From assembly GCA_016721185.1 (NCBI GenBank), contig JADKIP010000017.1, positions 62,001 to 126,000 of the forward strand: a DNA stretch of 64,000 nt, read 5' to 3'. The DNA is from Candidatus Dechloromonas phosphorivorans (lineage in GTDB: Bacteria > Pseudomonadota > Gammaproteobacteria > Burkholderiales > Rhodocyclaceae). Shown piece after piece: positions 55,399 through 63,775 of this stretch. The notes beneath the pieces were generated by a model, which saw only the letters and a program-made list of their open reading frames with translations, ran no database searches and was not told the DNA's origin. A program made the position numbers and the translations under genes. The stretch's first letter is position 1; each line of letters begins with the position of its first letter.

Positions 55399-55716
55399 AT
55401 GAAACTCAGCCGCCTCGAATCAACGACCCAGCAGCACTCGCAGGATGCAATCGTACGGGCGCGGCATGTTGCGGGTGAAAGTGTGCGCCGGGTTGAGGCG
55501 CTGGAAGGCGTCGAAGGCGATCGCCAGCGCTCGCTGCAACAGGAAATTGCTGACTTCGATGTGCGGGCGATTGGGCCTTTTGAGGGCCGCGAGCACGTTC
55601 TGCAGGATGCCCGAAAAGTCGCTGCCGAGCTGACTTTGCTGGGCACCGACCGTAATGCCTTGATCAAATTACGGGCGCTCAGCCTGCATTGCTCAAGGAT
55701 CGACGATAGGGCCTGA
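55399..55716 (+). CDS. Hypothetical 105-residue protein
   Basis: ATG 55399 is preceded by AAGGAG at good spacing, which is the main support. The protein is hydrophilic and predicted helical (LQQEIADFDVRAIGPFEGRE). No family recognised. The region is GC-rich with open frames on both strands. A minus-strand frame here (LQNVLAALKRPNRPHIEVSN) also looks protein-like, so the coding strand is not certain. Confidence 0.4.
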   Translation: MKLSRLESTTQQHSQDAIVRARHVAGESVRRVEALEGVEGDRQRSLQQEIADFDVRAIGPFEGREHVLQDARKVAAELTLLGTDRNALIKLRALSLHCSRIDDRA

Positions 55717-55728
55717 AGTCTGGGGCCA

Positions 55729-55757
55729 AAGGTCTCAGACCTTTCGCCTGAGACCTT
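55729..55757. terminator. Hairpin, possible terminator upstream of rep
   Basis: AAGGTCTCAG and CTGAGACCTT form a perfect ten-base stem with a nine-base loop. Only a weak T run follows. Confidence 0.45.
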
Positions 55758-55791
55758 CGGCGATTGAGTTAAAATCTGCTGCCCTGCCCAC

Positions 55792-55813
55792 ACGCCCCGT
55801 TCTGCCGGGGCGT
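55792..55813 (+). promoter_or_regulatory. GC hairpin directly before the rep start codon
   Basis: ACGCCCCG and CGGGGCGT form an eight-base stem with a six-base loop that ends eight bases before ATG 55822. It occupies the place where a ribosome site would be; none is visible. TAAAAT at 55770-55775 could be the -10 element. Confidence 0.45.
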
Positions 55814-55821
55814 TGCCATTG

Positions 55822-57813
55822 ATGTCCGGTCTCAATCCCCAGCAACGCGAAGCAATCCACTACCTCGACGGCCCGCTGCTGGTGCTCGCCGGCGCCGGTT
55901 CGGGCAAGACGCGGGTGATTACCCAGAAGATTGCCTATCTGGTGCAGGATTGCGGTTTCCAGCCGCGCAACGTCGCGGCCATCACCTTCACCAACAAGGC
56001 GGCGAAGGAGATGAAGGAGCGCATCAGCAAGCTGCTGCCGCGCCATCAGGCCGACGATCTGCAGATTTCCACCTTTCACTCGCTCGGCGTTCGCATCCTG
56101 CGCGAAGAGGCCAAGGCGCTGGGCTACAAGCCGCGTTTCTCGATTTTCGATTCGGCCGATTGCGCCGGCATCATCGGCGAAGTTGCCAAGACGGTGGACA
56201 AGGCGACGCTGCGCCAGACGCAATCGATCATTTCCAACTGGAAGAATGCACTGATCAGCCCTGAAGCAGCGCGCCAGATCGCCAGCACTGAACACGAAGC
56301 GCTGGCGGCGCATGCCTATTTGTCCTACGAGGCGACGCTGAAAGCTTATCAGGCCGTGGATTTCGATGATCTGATCGGCCTGCCGGTCACCCTGTTTCAA
56401 CAGCATCCCGAGATCACCGACAAGTGGCAGAACCGCCTGCGCTACCTGCTGGTCGATGAATACCAGGACACCAACGCCGGGCAATACCAGTTGCTCAAGC
56501 TGCTGACCGGCGTTCGCGCCCAATTCACGGCGGTGGGCGACGACGACCAGGCGATTTACGGCTGGCGCGGCGCCGATATTGAAAACCTGAAGAAGCTGCC
56601 GACCGAATTCCCGGCGCTCAAGGTGATCAAATTAGAGCAAAATTACCGGTCGACCGTAAGAATCCTCAAGGCCGCCAACAACGTCATCTCGCATAACGAA
56701 AAGCTCTTCGACAAGAAGCTGTGGTCCGAGTTGGGGCATGGCGAGCAGGTTACGGTGACCACCTGCCGCGACAACGATGCCGAAGCCGAAGGCGTGATCA
56801 TGAAGCTGCAGGCGCACCGTTTCGAGAATCGCGGCAAGTTCAAGGACTACGCCATCCTTTACCGCTCGAACCATCAGGCGCGTATTTTCGAGGAGTATCT
56901 GCGCGACCACCGGATTCCCTATTTGCTTTCCGGTGGCAAGTCCTTTTTCGACAAGGCGGAAATCAAGGACATCACGGCTTATTTGCGTCTATTGACCAAC
57001 GAGGATGACGATCCCGCCTTCATCCGTTCCGCTACCACGCCCAAGCGCGGCATCGGCGCCGCCACTTTGCAAGTGCTCGGCACCTACGCCGGCGAGCGGC
57101 AGATTTCACTGTTTCATGCCGCCTTTGAAGAAGGTTTTGCCCAGCGTGTGCAGCCCCGCCAACTTGAGCCATTGCTGGAGTTCTGCCACTTCATCAACCG
57201 GATTCAGGGGCGAGCGGTCAAGGAGCCGGCGCAACAGGTGCTACCCGACCTGCTCAAGGCCATCGACTATGAAACCTACCTCTTTGATCTTGAAGAAGAG
57301 CGCACGGCGCAAACGCGCTGGGGCAATGTCTGCGAGTTCGCCAACTGGCTGAACAAAAAGGGCGAGGAGCAAGGCAAGACGCTGATCGACCTGACCCAGA
57401 GCATCGCGCTGATCAACCTGCTCGACAAGCAGAATGACGACGATTACGACGCCGTGCAGCTCTCAACGCTGCACGCCGCCAAGGGGCTGGAGTACCGGCA
57501 TGTTTTTCTGGTCGGGATCGAAGAGGGCATCCTGCCGCACCGCGAATCGATCGATCCGGCCAAGATCGAGGAAGAGCGCCGCCTGATGTACGTCGGCATC
57601 ACGCGCGCCCAGCACACGCTGAATATCTCGTATTGCGAGCGCCGGAAACAAGCCCGTGAGTTCGTGCCCTGCGAACCGTCGCGCTTTATCGCCGAAATGG
57701 GCAGTGAAGATATTCGCTATGCCGGCGGCAATGCGAATGTGGTGGTGGACAAGGCAACCAGCAAGGCAAGGTTTGCCAATTGCCTCGACATGCTGGCCGG
57801 CAACAAGCGCTAA
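55822..57813 (+). CDS. rep: ATP-dependent DNA helicase Rep
   Basis: A superfamily 1 3'-5' helicase that clears proteins ahead of replication forks. About 663 residues from ATG 55822 (MSGLNPQQREAI, aligned with E. coli Rep). Motifs: Walker A AGAGSGKTR, ITFTNKAAKEM, STFHSLG, VDEYQDTN (motif II), GDDDQAIYGWRGA (III), KLEQNYRST (IV), LSTLHAAKGLEY (V) and YVGITRAQ (VI). A TTG at 55813 in frame is not preferred. Confidence 0.95.
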   Translation: MSGLNPQQREAIHYLDGPLLVLAGAGSGKTRVITQKIAYLVQDCGFQPRNVAAITFTNKAAKEMKERISKLLPRHQADDLQISTFHSLGVRILREEAKALGYKPRFSIFDSADCAGIIGEVAKTVDKATLRQTQSIISNWKNALISPEAARQIASTEHEALAAHAYLSYEATLKAYQAVDFDDLIGLPVTLFQQHPEITDKWQNRLRYLLVDEYQDTNAGQYQLLKLLTGVRAQFTAVGDDDQAIYGWRGADIENLKKLPTEFPALKVIKLEQNYRSTVRILKAANNVISHNEKLFDKKLWSELGHGEQVTVTTCRDNDAEAEGVIMKLQAHRFENRGKFKDYAILYRSNHQARIFEEYLRDHRIPYLLSGGKSFFDKAEIKDITAYLRLLTNEDDDPAFIRSATTPKRGIGAATLQVLGTYAGERQISLFHAAFEEGFAQRVQPRQLEPLLEFCHFINRIQGRAVKEPAQQVLPDLLKAIDYETYLFDLEEERTAQTRWGNVCEFANWLNKKGEEQGKTLIDLTQSIALINLLDKQNDDDYDAVQLSTLHAAKGLEYRHVFLVGIEEGILPHRESIDPAKIEEERRLMYVGITRAQHTLNISYCERRKQAREFVPCEPSRFIAEMGSEDIRYAGGNANVVVDKATSKARFANCLDMLAGNKR

Positions 57814-57923
57814 CCGCTTGGTCACCTCGCGTTACAGCGAGTTACTCTCCTTATGACATCCAGGCAATCAGGGCCCGCGTTATTCGGCACAAGGCAGCGC
57901 GATTTCGCAAAGCCGGATCAAAC

Positions 57924-57968
57924 CCCGCCGAATTAAAACTCGCGGAATTAAAGCCCGCCGAACTACAG
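57924..57968 (+). repeat. Three tandem 15-base repeats
   Basis: Units of the type CCCGCCGAATTAAAA, CTCGCGGAATTAAAG and CCCGCCGAACTACAG follow one another just upstream of the small Ala/Lys-rich gene. In one frame they would encode AEL(K/Q)xP repeats, but the gene start with a ribosome site lies after them. Confidence 0.6.
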
Positions 57969-57995
57969 CCTGAATCAACCCTCAAGGAGCTTCAA

Positions 57996-58322
57996 ATGAC
58001 CAAACAACTGATCGTCCTCGCTTTCGCCGCCGCCTTTGGTATCGCTCATGCCGCTGATGTCAAACCGGCTGCTGTAACGGGTGCGCCAGCTGCCGCCGCC
58101 GCAACCGTCAAGGCCGAAGCTGCCAAGCCGGAAATGAAGATAGCAGAAGCCAAACCTGCCGCTGCCGCTCCGGCTGCCCCGGAAGTCAAGAAAGAGGCCG
58201 CGCCAGCCGTTGAGAAGATGAGCAAGACCGAGAAAAAAGTTTCCAAGAAGGCTGAGCCGATGGCAGCGCCGGATGCGGCCAAGGTTGAAACAGCCAAAAT
58301 GGTTGAACCGGCCAAGAAATAA
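57996..58322 (+). CDS. Exported Ala/Lys/Pro-rich protein
   Basis: About 108 residues from ATG 57996, with AAGGAG upstream. A signal peptide (QLIVLAFAAAFGIAHA) is followed by a low-complexity stretch of Ala, Lys, Pro and Glu (PAAAAPAAPEVKKEAAPAVE, KTEKKVSKKAEP). It should be a periplasmic, unfolded, basic protein. No conserved domain. The longer frame that begins inside rep is discarded. It ends with an intrinsic terminator. Confidence 0.7.
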   Translation: MTKQLIVLAFAAAFGIAHAADVKPAAVTGAPAAAAATVKAEAAKPEMKIAEAKPAAAAPAAPEVKKEAAPAVEKMSKTEKKVSKKAEPMAAPDAAKVETAKMVEPAKK

Positions 58323-58376
58323 ACAATTACTAACAAGTTTGGGTAGCGGCCCGCCAAAAGCCGGCCCGATGGAGAG

Positions 58377-58398
58377 GGCGCTCACAAGGCGCCTTTTT
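58377..58398 (+). terminator. Intrinsic terminator after the Ala/Lys-rich gene
   Basis: GGCGC and GCGCC form the stem and TTTTT follows directly. Confidence 0.7.
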
Positions 58399-58410
58399 CA
58401 TGTCGACAAC

Positions 58411-58434
58411 AAAGGGAGGCCGCAGCCTCCCTTT
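58411..58434. terminator. Convergent bidirectional terminator
   Basis: AAAGGGAGGC and GCCTCCCTTT form a perfect ten-base stem with loop CGCA. It lies between the plus-strand Ala/Lys-rich gene and the minus-strand cytochrome gene and can serve both. Confidence 0.75.
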
Positions 58435-58455
58435 GTTCTCTGGATTAACCCGGAA

Positions 58456-58905
58456 TTACTTGGCCAGACCCATCAGATGGTCCACGGCGCCCTTGATTTC
58501 GGCGTCGGACAAGTCGGCAGCGCCACCCTTCGGCGGCATCGCGCCCTTGCCGCCAATCGCGCTCTTGTAGAGCGCTTCTTTACCGGTTGCCAGGCGCGGT
58601 GCCCAGGCAGCCTTGTCATCCGGCTTCGGTGCGCCCGCCACGCCGCCGTTATGGCAAGCGCCACAAATCGAGTTGTAAATCGTCGCGCCATCCTTCGGGC
58701 CGCTGGCAACAGGAGCGGCGGCTTTGGTCAGTTCAAATTTGGCAACTGGCTGAATGCGCAGATCGGCTTGATCGCCGCTGGCCTGGCTGCTATCGGCAGC
58801 GGAGTTGAATTTTCGGTCGGTCAGCGGATAAATAACTGCGATCAGGACAATGGCGATGATGATCGTTGCCCACATGATGCCTTTGGAAGAGTGTTGTTCA
58901 GCCAT
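58456..58905 (-). CDS. Membrane-anchored cytochrome c5-family protein
   Basis: About 149 residues from ATG 58905 with GAGGT upstream. One N-terminal helix (IMWATIIIAIVLIAVIYPL) anchors it. The heme site is CGACH, with the axial Met in GAMPPKGG near the C-terminus. NSICGACHNGGVAGAPK and the WAPRLATGKEALY region match cytochrome c5/c555 proteins. An electron carrier on the periplasmic side of the inner membrane. Its redox partners are not nearby. Confidence 0.9.
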   Translation of the reverse strand: MAEQHSSKGIMWATIIIAIVLIAVIYPLTDRKFNSAADSSQASGDQADLRIQPVAKFELTKAAAPVASGPKDGATIYNSICGACHNGGVAGAPKPDDKAAWAPRLATGKEALYKSAIGGKGAMPPKGGAADLSDAEIKGAVDHLMGLAK

Positions 58906-58976
58906 GCCAATTACCTCATTGCGCAAAATAAAAGTGCGTAATTATAACGGCCTAACTTTGGCGAGCGGGCAAAAAA

Positions 58977-58997
58977 AACCCCGCCAGTGGCGGGGTT
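58977..58997 (-). terminator. Intrinsic terminator, minus-strand orientation
   Basis: AACCCCGCC-AGT-GGCGGGGTT is a perfect nine-base stem. A run of A precedes it on the plus strand, so it works best for transcripts moving leftwards, shielding the cytochrome gene from read-through. Confidence 0.65.
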
Positions 58998-59219
58998 GAA
59001 AGTTCTCGAAAGGGGGGATTTCGAGAGGAGGGTTCAGTTCACAAATTCATTGTAATTAGCCGCCATCCAGAAGTCTGTCGTCCCTTCGTGAGTCTTTCGT
59101 AACAGATTGTTGCGCTGCGGCATGACATGCCTGGTTGTTTTGGACATTATGCAAAAACATTCCTGTTGACAAAAACGGGAACGCGTTTGCGACAACCAAA
59201 AACTTATGGAGGAGACACC

Positions 59220-59696
59220 ATGCAAAAGTCGCTTCACATCGATCCGGGCAAGTGCACCGGATGCCTGCAGTGCGAGATGGCCTGTTCTTATGAACACACA
59301 GGCGCCATCAACCCATCCAAATCCCGCATCAAGGTGTTCGATTTTGAACATGAAGGCCGCAAGGTGCCATACACCTGTACGCAGTGCGCCGACGCCTGGT
59401 GCATGAACGCTTGCCCGGTCGACGCCATCGTGATTGATCTGATAACCGGCGCCAAAGTGGTCAAGGAATCGACCTGCGTCGGCTGCAAGGTTTGCACCAT
59501 CGCCTGTCCGTTTGGCACGATCAATTACATGGCCGATGTCGGCAAGGTGCAGAAATGTGATCTCTGCGATGGCGATCCGAAGTGCGTGACCGCCTGCCCG
59601 ACCGCGGCCATTACCTATGTCGATGCCGACTGGACCGGGCTGGACCGCATGCGTTCCTGGGCGGCCAAGGCCAACACTGCTGCCGTCGCGGCATAA
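59220..59696 (+). CDS. aorA: Aldehyde:ferredoxin oxidoreductase electron-transfer subunit (4 x [4Fe-4S])
   Basis: About 158 residues with sixteen cluster cysteines in four sets: CTGCLQCEMAC, CTQCADAWCMNACP, CVGCKVCTIACP and CDLCDGDPKCVTACP. Such polyferredoxins carry electrons between the tungsten subunit and the flavin subunit in AorABC of Aromatoleum-type bacteria. ATG 59220 is preceded by GGAGGAG; an earlier in-frame ATG is not needed. First gene of the operon; aorB follows after 12 bases. The symbol is by analogy with that complex. Confidence 0.85.
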   Translation: MQKSLHIDPGKCTGCLQCEMACSYEHTGAINPSKSRIKVFDFEHEGRKVPYTCTQCADAWCMNACPVDAIVIDLITGAKVVKESTCVGCKVCTIACPFGTINYMADVGKVQKCDLCDGDPKCVTACPTAAITYVDADWTGLDRMRSWAAKANTAAVAA

Positions 59697-59708
59697 GGAG
59701 GAGAGATC

Positions 59709-61556
59709 ATGGGATGGAACAAAAAAGTCCTGCGCGTCAATTTGACTGCCGGCACCTGCACCCCCGAGCCGCTCAATATGGAATGGGCCAACGATTACCT
59801 CGGCTCACGCGGCCTCGCGTCGAAATATCTGGTTTCGGAAATCGACCCCAAGGTTGATCCGCTGGCACCCGAGAACAAAATGATCATGTCGACCGGCCCG
59901 CTGACCGGCACGATGGCGTCAACCGGCGGCCGCTACACGGTGGTGACCAAGGGCGCGCTGACCAATGCCATTGCTTGCTCCAATTCCGGCGGTTTCTTTG
60001 GCGCCGAATTGAAGTACGCCGGCTGGGACATGATTATTTTCGAGGGCAAATCCCCGAAACCGGTTTATCTCGCGCTGGAAAACGACAAGGCCGAGTTGCG
60101 CGATGCGGCGCACTTGTGGGGCAAGAGCTGCTGGGAAACCGAGGAAACCATCAAGCGTCTGCATCAGGATCCGCTGACCCGGGTTTGCTCGATTGGCGGC
60201 GCCGGTGAGAACGGTGTGCTTTACGCCGGCATCATCAATGATCTCCATCGTGCGGCTGGCCGCTCCGGCGTCGGTACGGTGATGGGCTCGAAAAATCTCA
60301 AGGCGGTGGCGATTCGCGGCACCAAGGGCGTTTCCGGGATTCGCGACTTTCCCGCATTCCTGGCGGCGACGACAGCGGCCAAGAAAGTGCTGGCCGATAA
60401 CGCCGTGACTGGCCAGGGCTTGCCGACTTACGGTACGCAAGTGTTGATGAACGTGATCAACGAAATGGGCGCGCTGCCGACACGTAACCACCGCGACGTG
60501 CAGTTTGAGGATGCCGGCAAGATTTCGGCCGAAGCGATGCATGAAAAGCGGCCGACCGACGGCAAGGCGCACTTGGTGACCAACGCCGCCTGCTTCGGTT
60601 GCACGATTGCCTGCGGTCGGATTTCCAAGATGGACGAGACGCACTTCAGCGTCAAGAACAGCCCGAAATACTGGGGGGCTTCCGGCGGTCTGGAATATGA
60701 AGCGGCGTGGGCTCTTGGCGCAGCCAATGGCGTCGGTGATCTAGAGGCGCTACAGTACGTCAATATGCTGTGCAACGAGCATGGTATGGACCCGATCTCC
60801 TTCGGCACGACGGTTGGCGCGGCGATGGAACTTTTCGAGCTGGGCATTCTGAGCAAGGAACAGATCGGTCTTGAAGCGCCCTTCGGCTCGGCTGAGGCAC
60901 TTTGCAAGCTGGCTGAAATGACCGCTGCAGGCGAAGGCTTCGGCAAGGATCTGGCGCTGGGGAGCGCTCGCATGTGCGCCAAGTACGGTCGCCCGGATCT
61001 GTCGATGAGCGTCAAGAGTCAGGAATTCCCGGCTTACGACGGTCGCAGCATCCAGGGCATCGGCCTGGGTTATGCCACCTCCAACCGCGGTGCCTGTCAT
61101 TTACGCGGTTATACCGTCGCTTCCGAAGTGCTCGGCATTCCGGTCAAGACCGATCCGCTGGCGACCGAAGGCAAGCCGGAATTGCTCAAGGCTTTTCAGG
61201 ATGCCACCGGCGTCTTCGACTCGGCCGGTATTTGCGTCTTCACCAGCTTCGCCTGGACGCTGGCCGATGTGCAGCCGCAGATTCAGGCGGCCTGCGAAGG
61301 CGACTGGTCAATGGAGAAACTGAATCTGGTCGGCGAACGCATCTGGAACATGGAGCGACAGTTCAATCTGGCGGCTGGCCTGACCGGCAAGGATGATGAT
61401 CTGCCGCCGCGTCTGAAGACCGAACCCTGCAAGACCGGGCCGGGCAAGGGGGTGGTCAGTGGTGTTGAGCAGATGATGCCGATTTATTACCAGGTGCGTG
61501 GCTGGACGCCGGAAGGTGTGCCGGAGACGGCAACGCTGGAACGGCTGGGCCTCTGA
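59709..61556 (+). CDS. aorB: Tungsten-containing aldehyde:ferredoxin oxidoreductase
   Basis: Oxidises aldehydes to acids at a tungsten bis-pyranopterin site. It has 615 residues, the usual length. The N-terminal domain starts WNKKVLRVNLTAGTC and has MSTGPLTGTMASTGGRYTV. GRSGVGTVMGSKNLKAV is a cofactor-binding signature, CFGCTIACGR gives three cluster ligands, and GICVFTSF in the C-terminal region supplies the fourth Cys. A ribosome site AGGAGG precedes the ATG. The fusion of function with AorA and AorC suggests NAD+ as final acceptor, with possible reverse acid reduction. Confidence 0.93.
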   Translation: MGWNKKVLRVNLTAGTCTPEPLNMEWANDYLGSRGLASKYLVSEIDPKVDPLAPENKMIMSTGPLTGTMASTGGRYTVVTKGALTNAIACSNSGGFFGAELKYAGWDMIIFEGKSPKPVYLALENDKAELRDAAHLWGKSCWETEETIKRLHQDPLTRVCSIGGAGENGVLYAGIINDLHRAAGRSGVGTVMGSKNLKAVAIRGTKGVSGIRDFPAFLAATTAAKKVLADNAVTGQGLPTYGTQVLMNVINEMGALPTRNHRDVQFEDAGKISAEAMHEKRPTDGKAHLVTNAACFGCTIACGRISKMDETHFSVKNSPKYWGASGGLEYEAAWALGAANGVGDLEALQYVNMLCNEHGMDPISFGTTVGAAMELFELGILSKEQIGLEAPFGSAEALCKLAEMTAAGEGFGKDLALGSARMCAKYGRPDLSMSVKSQEFPAYDGRSIQGIGLGYATSNRGACHLRGYTVASEVLGIPVKTDPLATEGKPELLKAFQDATGVFDSAGICVFTSFAWTLADVQPQIQAACEGDWSMEKLNLVGERIWNMERQFNLAAGLTGKDDDLPPRLKTEPCKTGPGKGVVSGVEQMMPIYYQVRGWTPEGVPETATLERLGL

Positions 61557-61571
61557 TTTCTGGCATGCCAC

Positions 61572-61606
61572 AAAGCGGGGTTGCGCCAGTCGCTTCCCCG
61601 CTTTTT
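61572..61606 (+). terminator. Hairpin terminator/attenuator between aorB and aorC
   Basis: AAAGCGGGG (61572-61580) and CCCCGCTTT (61596-61604) form a perfect nine-base stem followed by two more T. It lies inside the operon, 18 bases before aorC, so it probably lowers expression of the downstream genes rather than ending the operon. Confidence 0.7.
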
Positions 61607-61623
61607 CCTTTCGGAGAGTACTT

Positions 61624-62871
61624 ATGAAACACATTATTCTCGGCAATGGTCCGGCTGGCGTCGTCGCCGCCGAAACGCTGCGCCGCGTTGCGCCGGCTGA
61701 CGACATTCTGCTGGTCGGCAATGAAGATGAACCGCCGTATTCACGGATGGCCATTCCCTATCTGCTGGAAGGCAATATTGATGAGGCCGGTACGTACCTG
61801 CGCAAAACGGCCGGTCATTTTGCCAGCCTGCGCATTGAACAGCGGCGCGGGCGCGTGGTTGCGGTCAACACTGAAAAACAGACAATTTTGTTCGAGGACG
61901 GTCACTTTGAAAGTTATGACCGCTTGCTGATTGCGACGGGTTCCCACCCCGTGCGTCCGCCGATTCCCGGTATCGACCTGCCCGAGGCGCAAACCTGCTG
62001 GACGCTGGAAGATGCCCGTGCCATTGCTGCCCGCGCCCAGCCGGGCTCGCGCGTGCTGCAACTCGGTGCCGGGTTTATCGGCTGCATCATCATGGAAGCG
62101 CTGGTCAAACGCGGCGTGCACCTGACGGTGGTTGAAATGGGCGACCGCATGGTGCCGCGCATGATGACGCCGGAAGCGGGCGGCATGATCAAGCGCTGGG
62201 TTGAAAAACAGGGCGTCAATGTGGTGACGAAAGCCGGCGTTGATCGCATCGAAAAAGGCCAGAACAGACCGTTGACCGTCACCCTGACCACCGGCGACCA
62301 GCTTGAATGCGATCTGCTGATTGTCGCCGCCGGCGTCGCGCCCAACGTCGCTTTCCTGGAAGGCACGGCCGTCCATGTTGCCAAGGGCATTCTGGTCGAT
62401 GCGACCATGCAGACCTCGGTGCCCGGCATTTATGCCGCGGGCGACGTCGCCGAGGCGCCGGACCTGTTCAGTGGCCGGCATCTGGTTTCCGCGATTCAAC
62501 CCAATGCTGTTGATCAGGCGCGGATCGCCGCGCTCAACATGGCCGGGCAGCCGACCGAGATGAAGGGCGTGCTGGCGATTAACGTGCTCGATTCGATGGG
62601 CATGATTTCCTCGTCGTTCGGCGAATGGCAAGGCGTCGAGGGGGGCGATGGCGTCGAGCGCGCCGATGAAGCGAATGGCCGTTACATCAGCCTGCAGTTT
62701 CAGGGGGAGGTGCTGGTCGGGGCGACTTCGGTGGGCCTGACCGAACACGTTGGCGCCTTGCGCGGGCTGATTCAGGGCAAAACCAAACTCGGGGCCTGGA
62801 AGCCGAAACTGCTGGAAACGCCCACCCGCTTTGTCGAAGCCTACATCGCCTGTCAGCGGCCAAACAGCTAA
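61624..62871 (+). CDS. aorC: FAD-dependent NAD(H)-linked oxidoreductase subunit
   Basis: About 415 residues from ATG 61624 (CGGAGAG upstream). The FAD loop IILGNGPAGVVAAE is at the N-terminus, the second dinucleotide loop is VLQLGAGFIGCIIMEAL near 145, and the ATG-type GIYAAGDVAEAPD near 270 completes the pyridine-nucleotide-disulfide oxidoreductase fold. In AorABC complexes this subunit exchanges electrons with NAD+. Located after aorB, separated by a hairpin. Confidence 0.87.
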   Translation: MKHIILGNGPAGVVAAETLRRVAPADDILLVGNEDEPPYSRMAIPYLLEGNIDEAGTYLRKTAGHFASLRIEQRRGRVVAVNTEKQTILFEDGHFESYDRLLIATGSHPVRPPIPGIDLPEAQTCWTLEDARAIAARAQPGSRVLQLGAGFIGCIIMEALVKRGVHLTVVEMGDRMVPRMMTPEAGGMIKRWVEKQGVNVVTKAGVDRIEKGQNRPLTVTLTTGDQLECDLLIVAAGVAPNVAFLEGTAVHVAKGILVDATMQTSVPGIYAAGDVAEAPDLFSGRHLVSAIQPNAVDQARIAALNMAGQPTEMKGVLAINVLDSMGMISSSFGEWQGVEGGDGVERADEANGRYISLQFQGEVLVGATSVGLTEHVGALRGLIQGKTKLGAWKPKLLETPTRFVEAYIACQRPNS

Positions 62872-62874
62872 CTC

Positions 62875-63126
62875 ATGCGCGTCACGGTCAAACTTTACGC
62901 CACCTTGTCGGACTATCTGCCGGCCGGCAGCAAGAACAACCGGGTGGAAATCGATGTCGCCGAGAATGCTGCGGTCGACGCGGTTTTAGCGCCATTTTTG
63001 TTGCCGGCGAAATTGACGCATCTGGTGCTGATTAATGGGGTTTTTGTGCCGTCGGATGAGCGAGTAACGACTGTGTTGCGGGACGGTGACGTTCTCGCCG
63101 TCTGGCCGCCGATTGCCGGTGGCTGA
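62875..63126 (+). CDS. MoaD/ThiS-family sulfur-carrier protein
   Basis: An 83-residue ubiquitin-like protein that ends in the Gly-Gly needed for thiocarboxylation (WPPIAGG). RVTVKLYATLSDYLP and VNGVFVPSDERV-like LINGVFVPSDERV fit MoaD. It starts three bases after the aorC stop, so it is part of the aor operon and most likely supplies sulfur for the tungsten or molybdenum pterin of AorB. In Aromatoleum a MoaD-like gene also follows aorABC (recalled, not checked). Confidence 0.85.
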   Translation: MRVTVKLYATLSDYLPAGSKNNRVEIDVAENAAVDAVLAPFLLPAKLTHLVLINGVFVPSDERVTTVLRDGDVLAVWPPIAGG

Positions 63127-63424
63127 CGGCCCTTTTCCCTGGAGCGATCACCCGGTTCGGCAGATGAGCAGCACGCCGGCCGAGTTTCAGCGTGCGTTGA
63201 ACTTGGTTTTTGGCGATGCCGTGAGCGAGGCGTCGGGCGGCCTGCTGTTGGTCGAGGGCGGCGTCCGCTTGCATTTTGCGCTGCAGAGCGAAAAAGCACT
63301 GAAAATTGGTGCACTGCAACTCGCCTCCCTGCGCGTTGAAATCAGCGTGCTGGAAGGCGATGCTGCTGCGGCAAAACAACTGGTTTCGCGGGTTGACCGC
63401 GCGACGCAGCGCGGCGGCGGTTAG
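63119..63424 (+). CDS. Hypothetical protein in the aor operon
   Basis: About 101 residues if it starts at GTG 63119, which overlaps the MoaD-like gene by eight bases; ATG 63164 (MSSTPAEFQRAL) is the alternative. Core sequence: FQRALNLVFGDAVSEASGGL, LHFALQSEKALKIGALQLAS, then LEVEISVLEG-like beta/alpha text. No signal peptide. Not recognised, but gene order suggests an accessory role in AOR maturation. Its stop overlaps the end of the convergent small gene. Confidence 0.65.
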   Translation: MADGPFPWSDHPVRQMSSTPAEFQRALNLVFGDAVSEASGGLLLVEGGVRLHFALQSEKALKIGALQLASLRVEISVLEGDAAAAKQLVSRVDRATQRGGG

Positions 63425-63603
63425 TGCTCGACCCGGCAGATCTCGACAGCGTGGAGCGGGATCTGGTAATCCGCGGCCAGCACTGATTTGGCCATGTCTT
63501 CGATCGACTGATTTTCACTGGTGACGAAGCGACGAGCGGCGGCGAAATCCTGCGGGATGCCGGCGCGATCCTGAGTAATGCGATAGTGAACTTTGACGTT
63601 CAT
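63421..63603 (-). CDS. Small hypothetical protein
   Basis: Sixty residues from ATG 63603, with AAGGAT upstream: MNVKVHYRITQDRAGIPQDF, a short acidic helix (SIEDMAKSVLAAD) and a C-terminal strand (PLHAVEICRVEH). Soluble. No family recognised. It converges on the aor operon end with a four-base overlap. Confidence 0.6.
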   Translation of the reverse strand: MNVKVHYRITQDRAGIPQDFAAARRFVTSENQSIEDMAKSVLAADYQIPLHAVEICRVEH

Positions 63604-63775
63604 TGCTGTAATCCTTTTATGTGTATTTTTTATCCTGCTTCGGCAGTATATAGACAATTATTGCTGCAATGCACTATCGGTTTTCCACAATACCGAGCCG
63701 GTGAATTTTCGCGACTCTTTCCCGGAAGTATGGATAATTGCCGCCGTTCAAGGGCATACCCATAGACGGATAGAG

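Noticed and set aside
55215..55835. 206-residue minus-strand frame
   Set aside because: Low-complexity Ser/Arg text and no ribosome site; it overlaps the convincing DUF4197 gene. A third-frame peptide here looked better but has no start, so it is mentioned only under the 55399 gene.
57780..57995. N-terminal extension of the Ala/Lys-rich gene back into rep
   Set aside because: The extension has no relatives that I recognise, while ATG 57996 has a strong ribosome site and begins a signal peptide.
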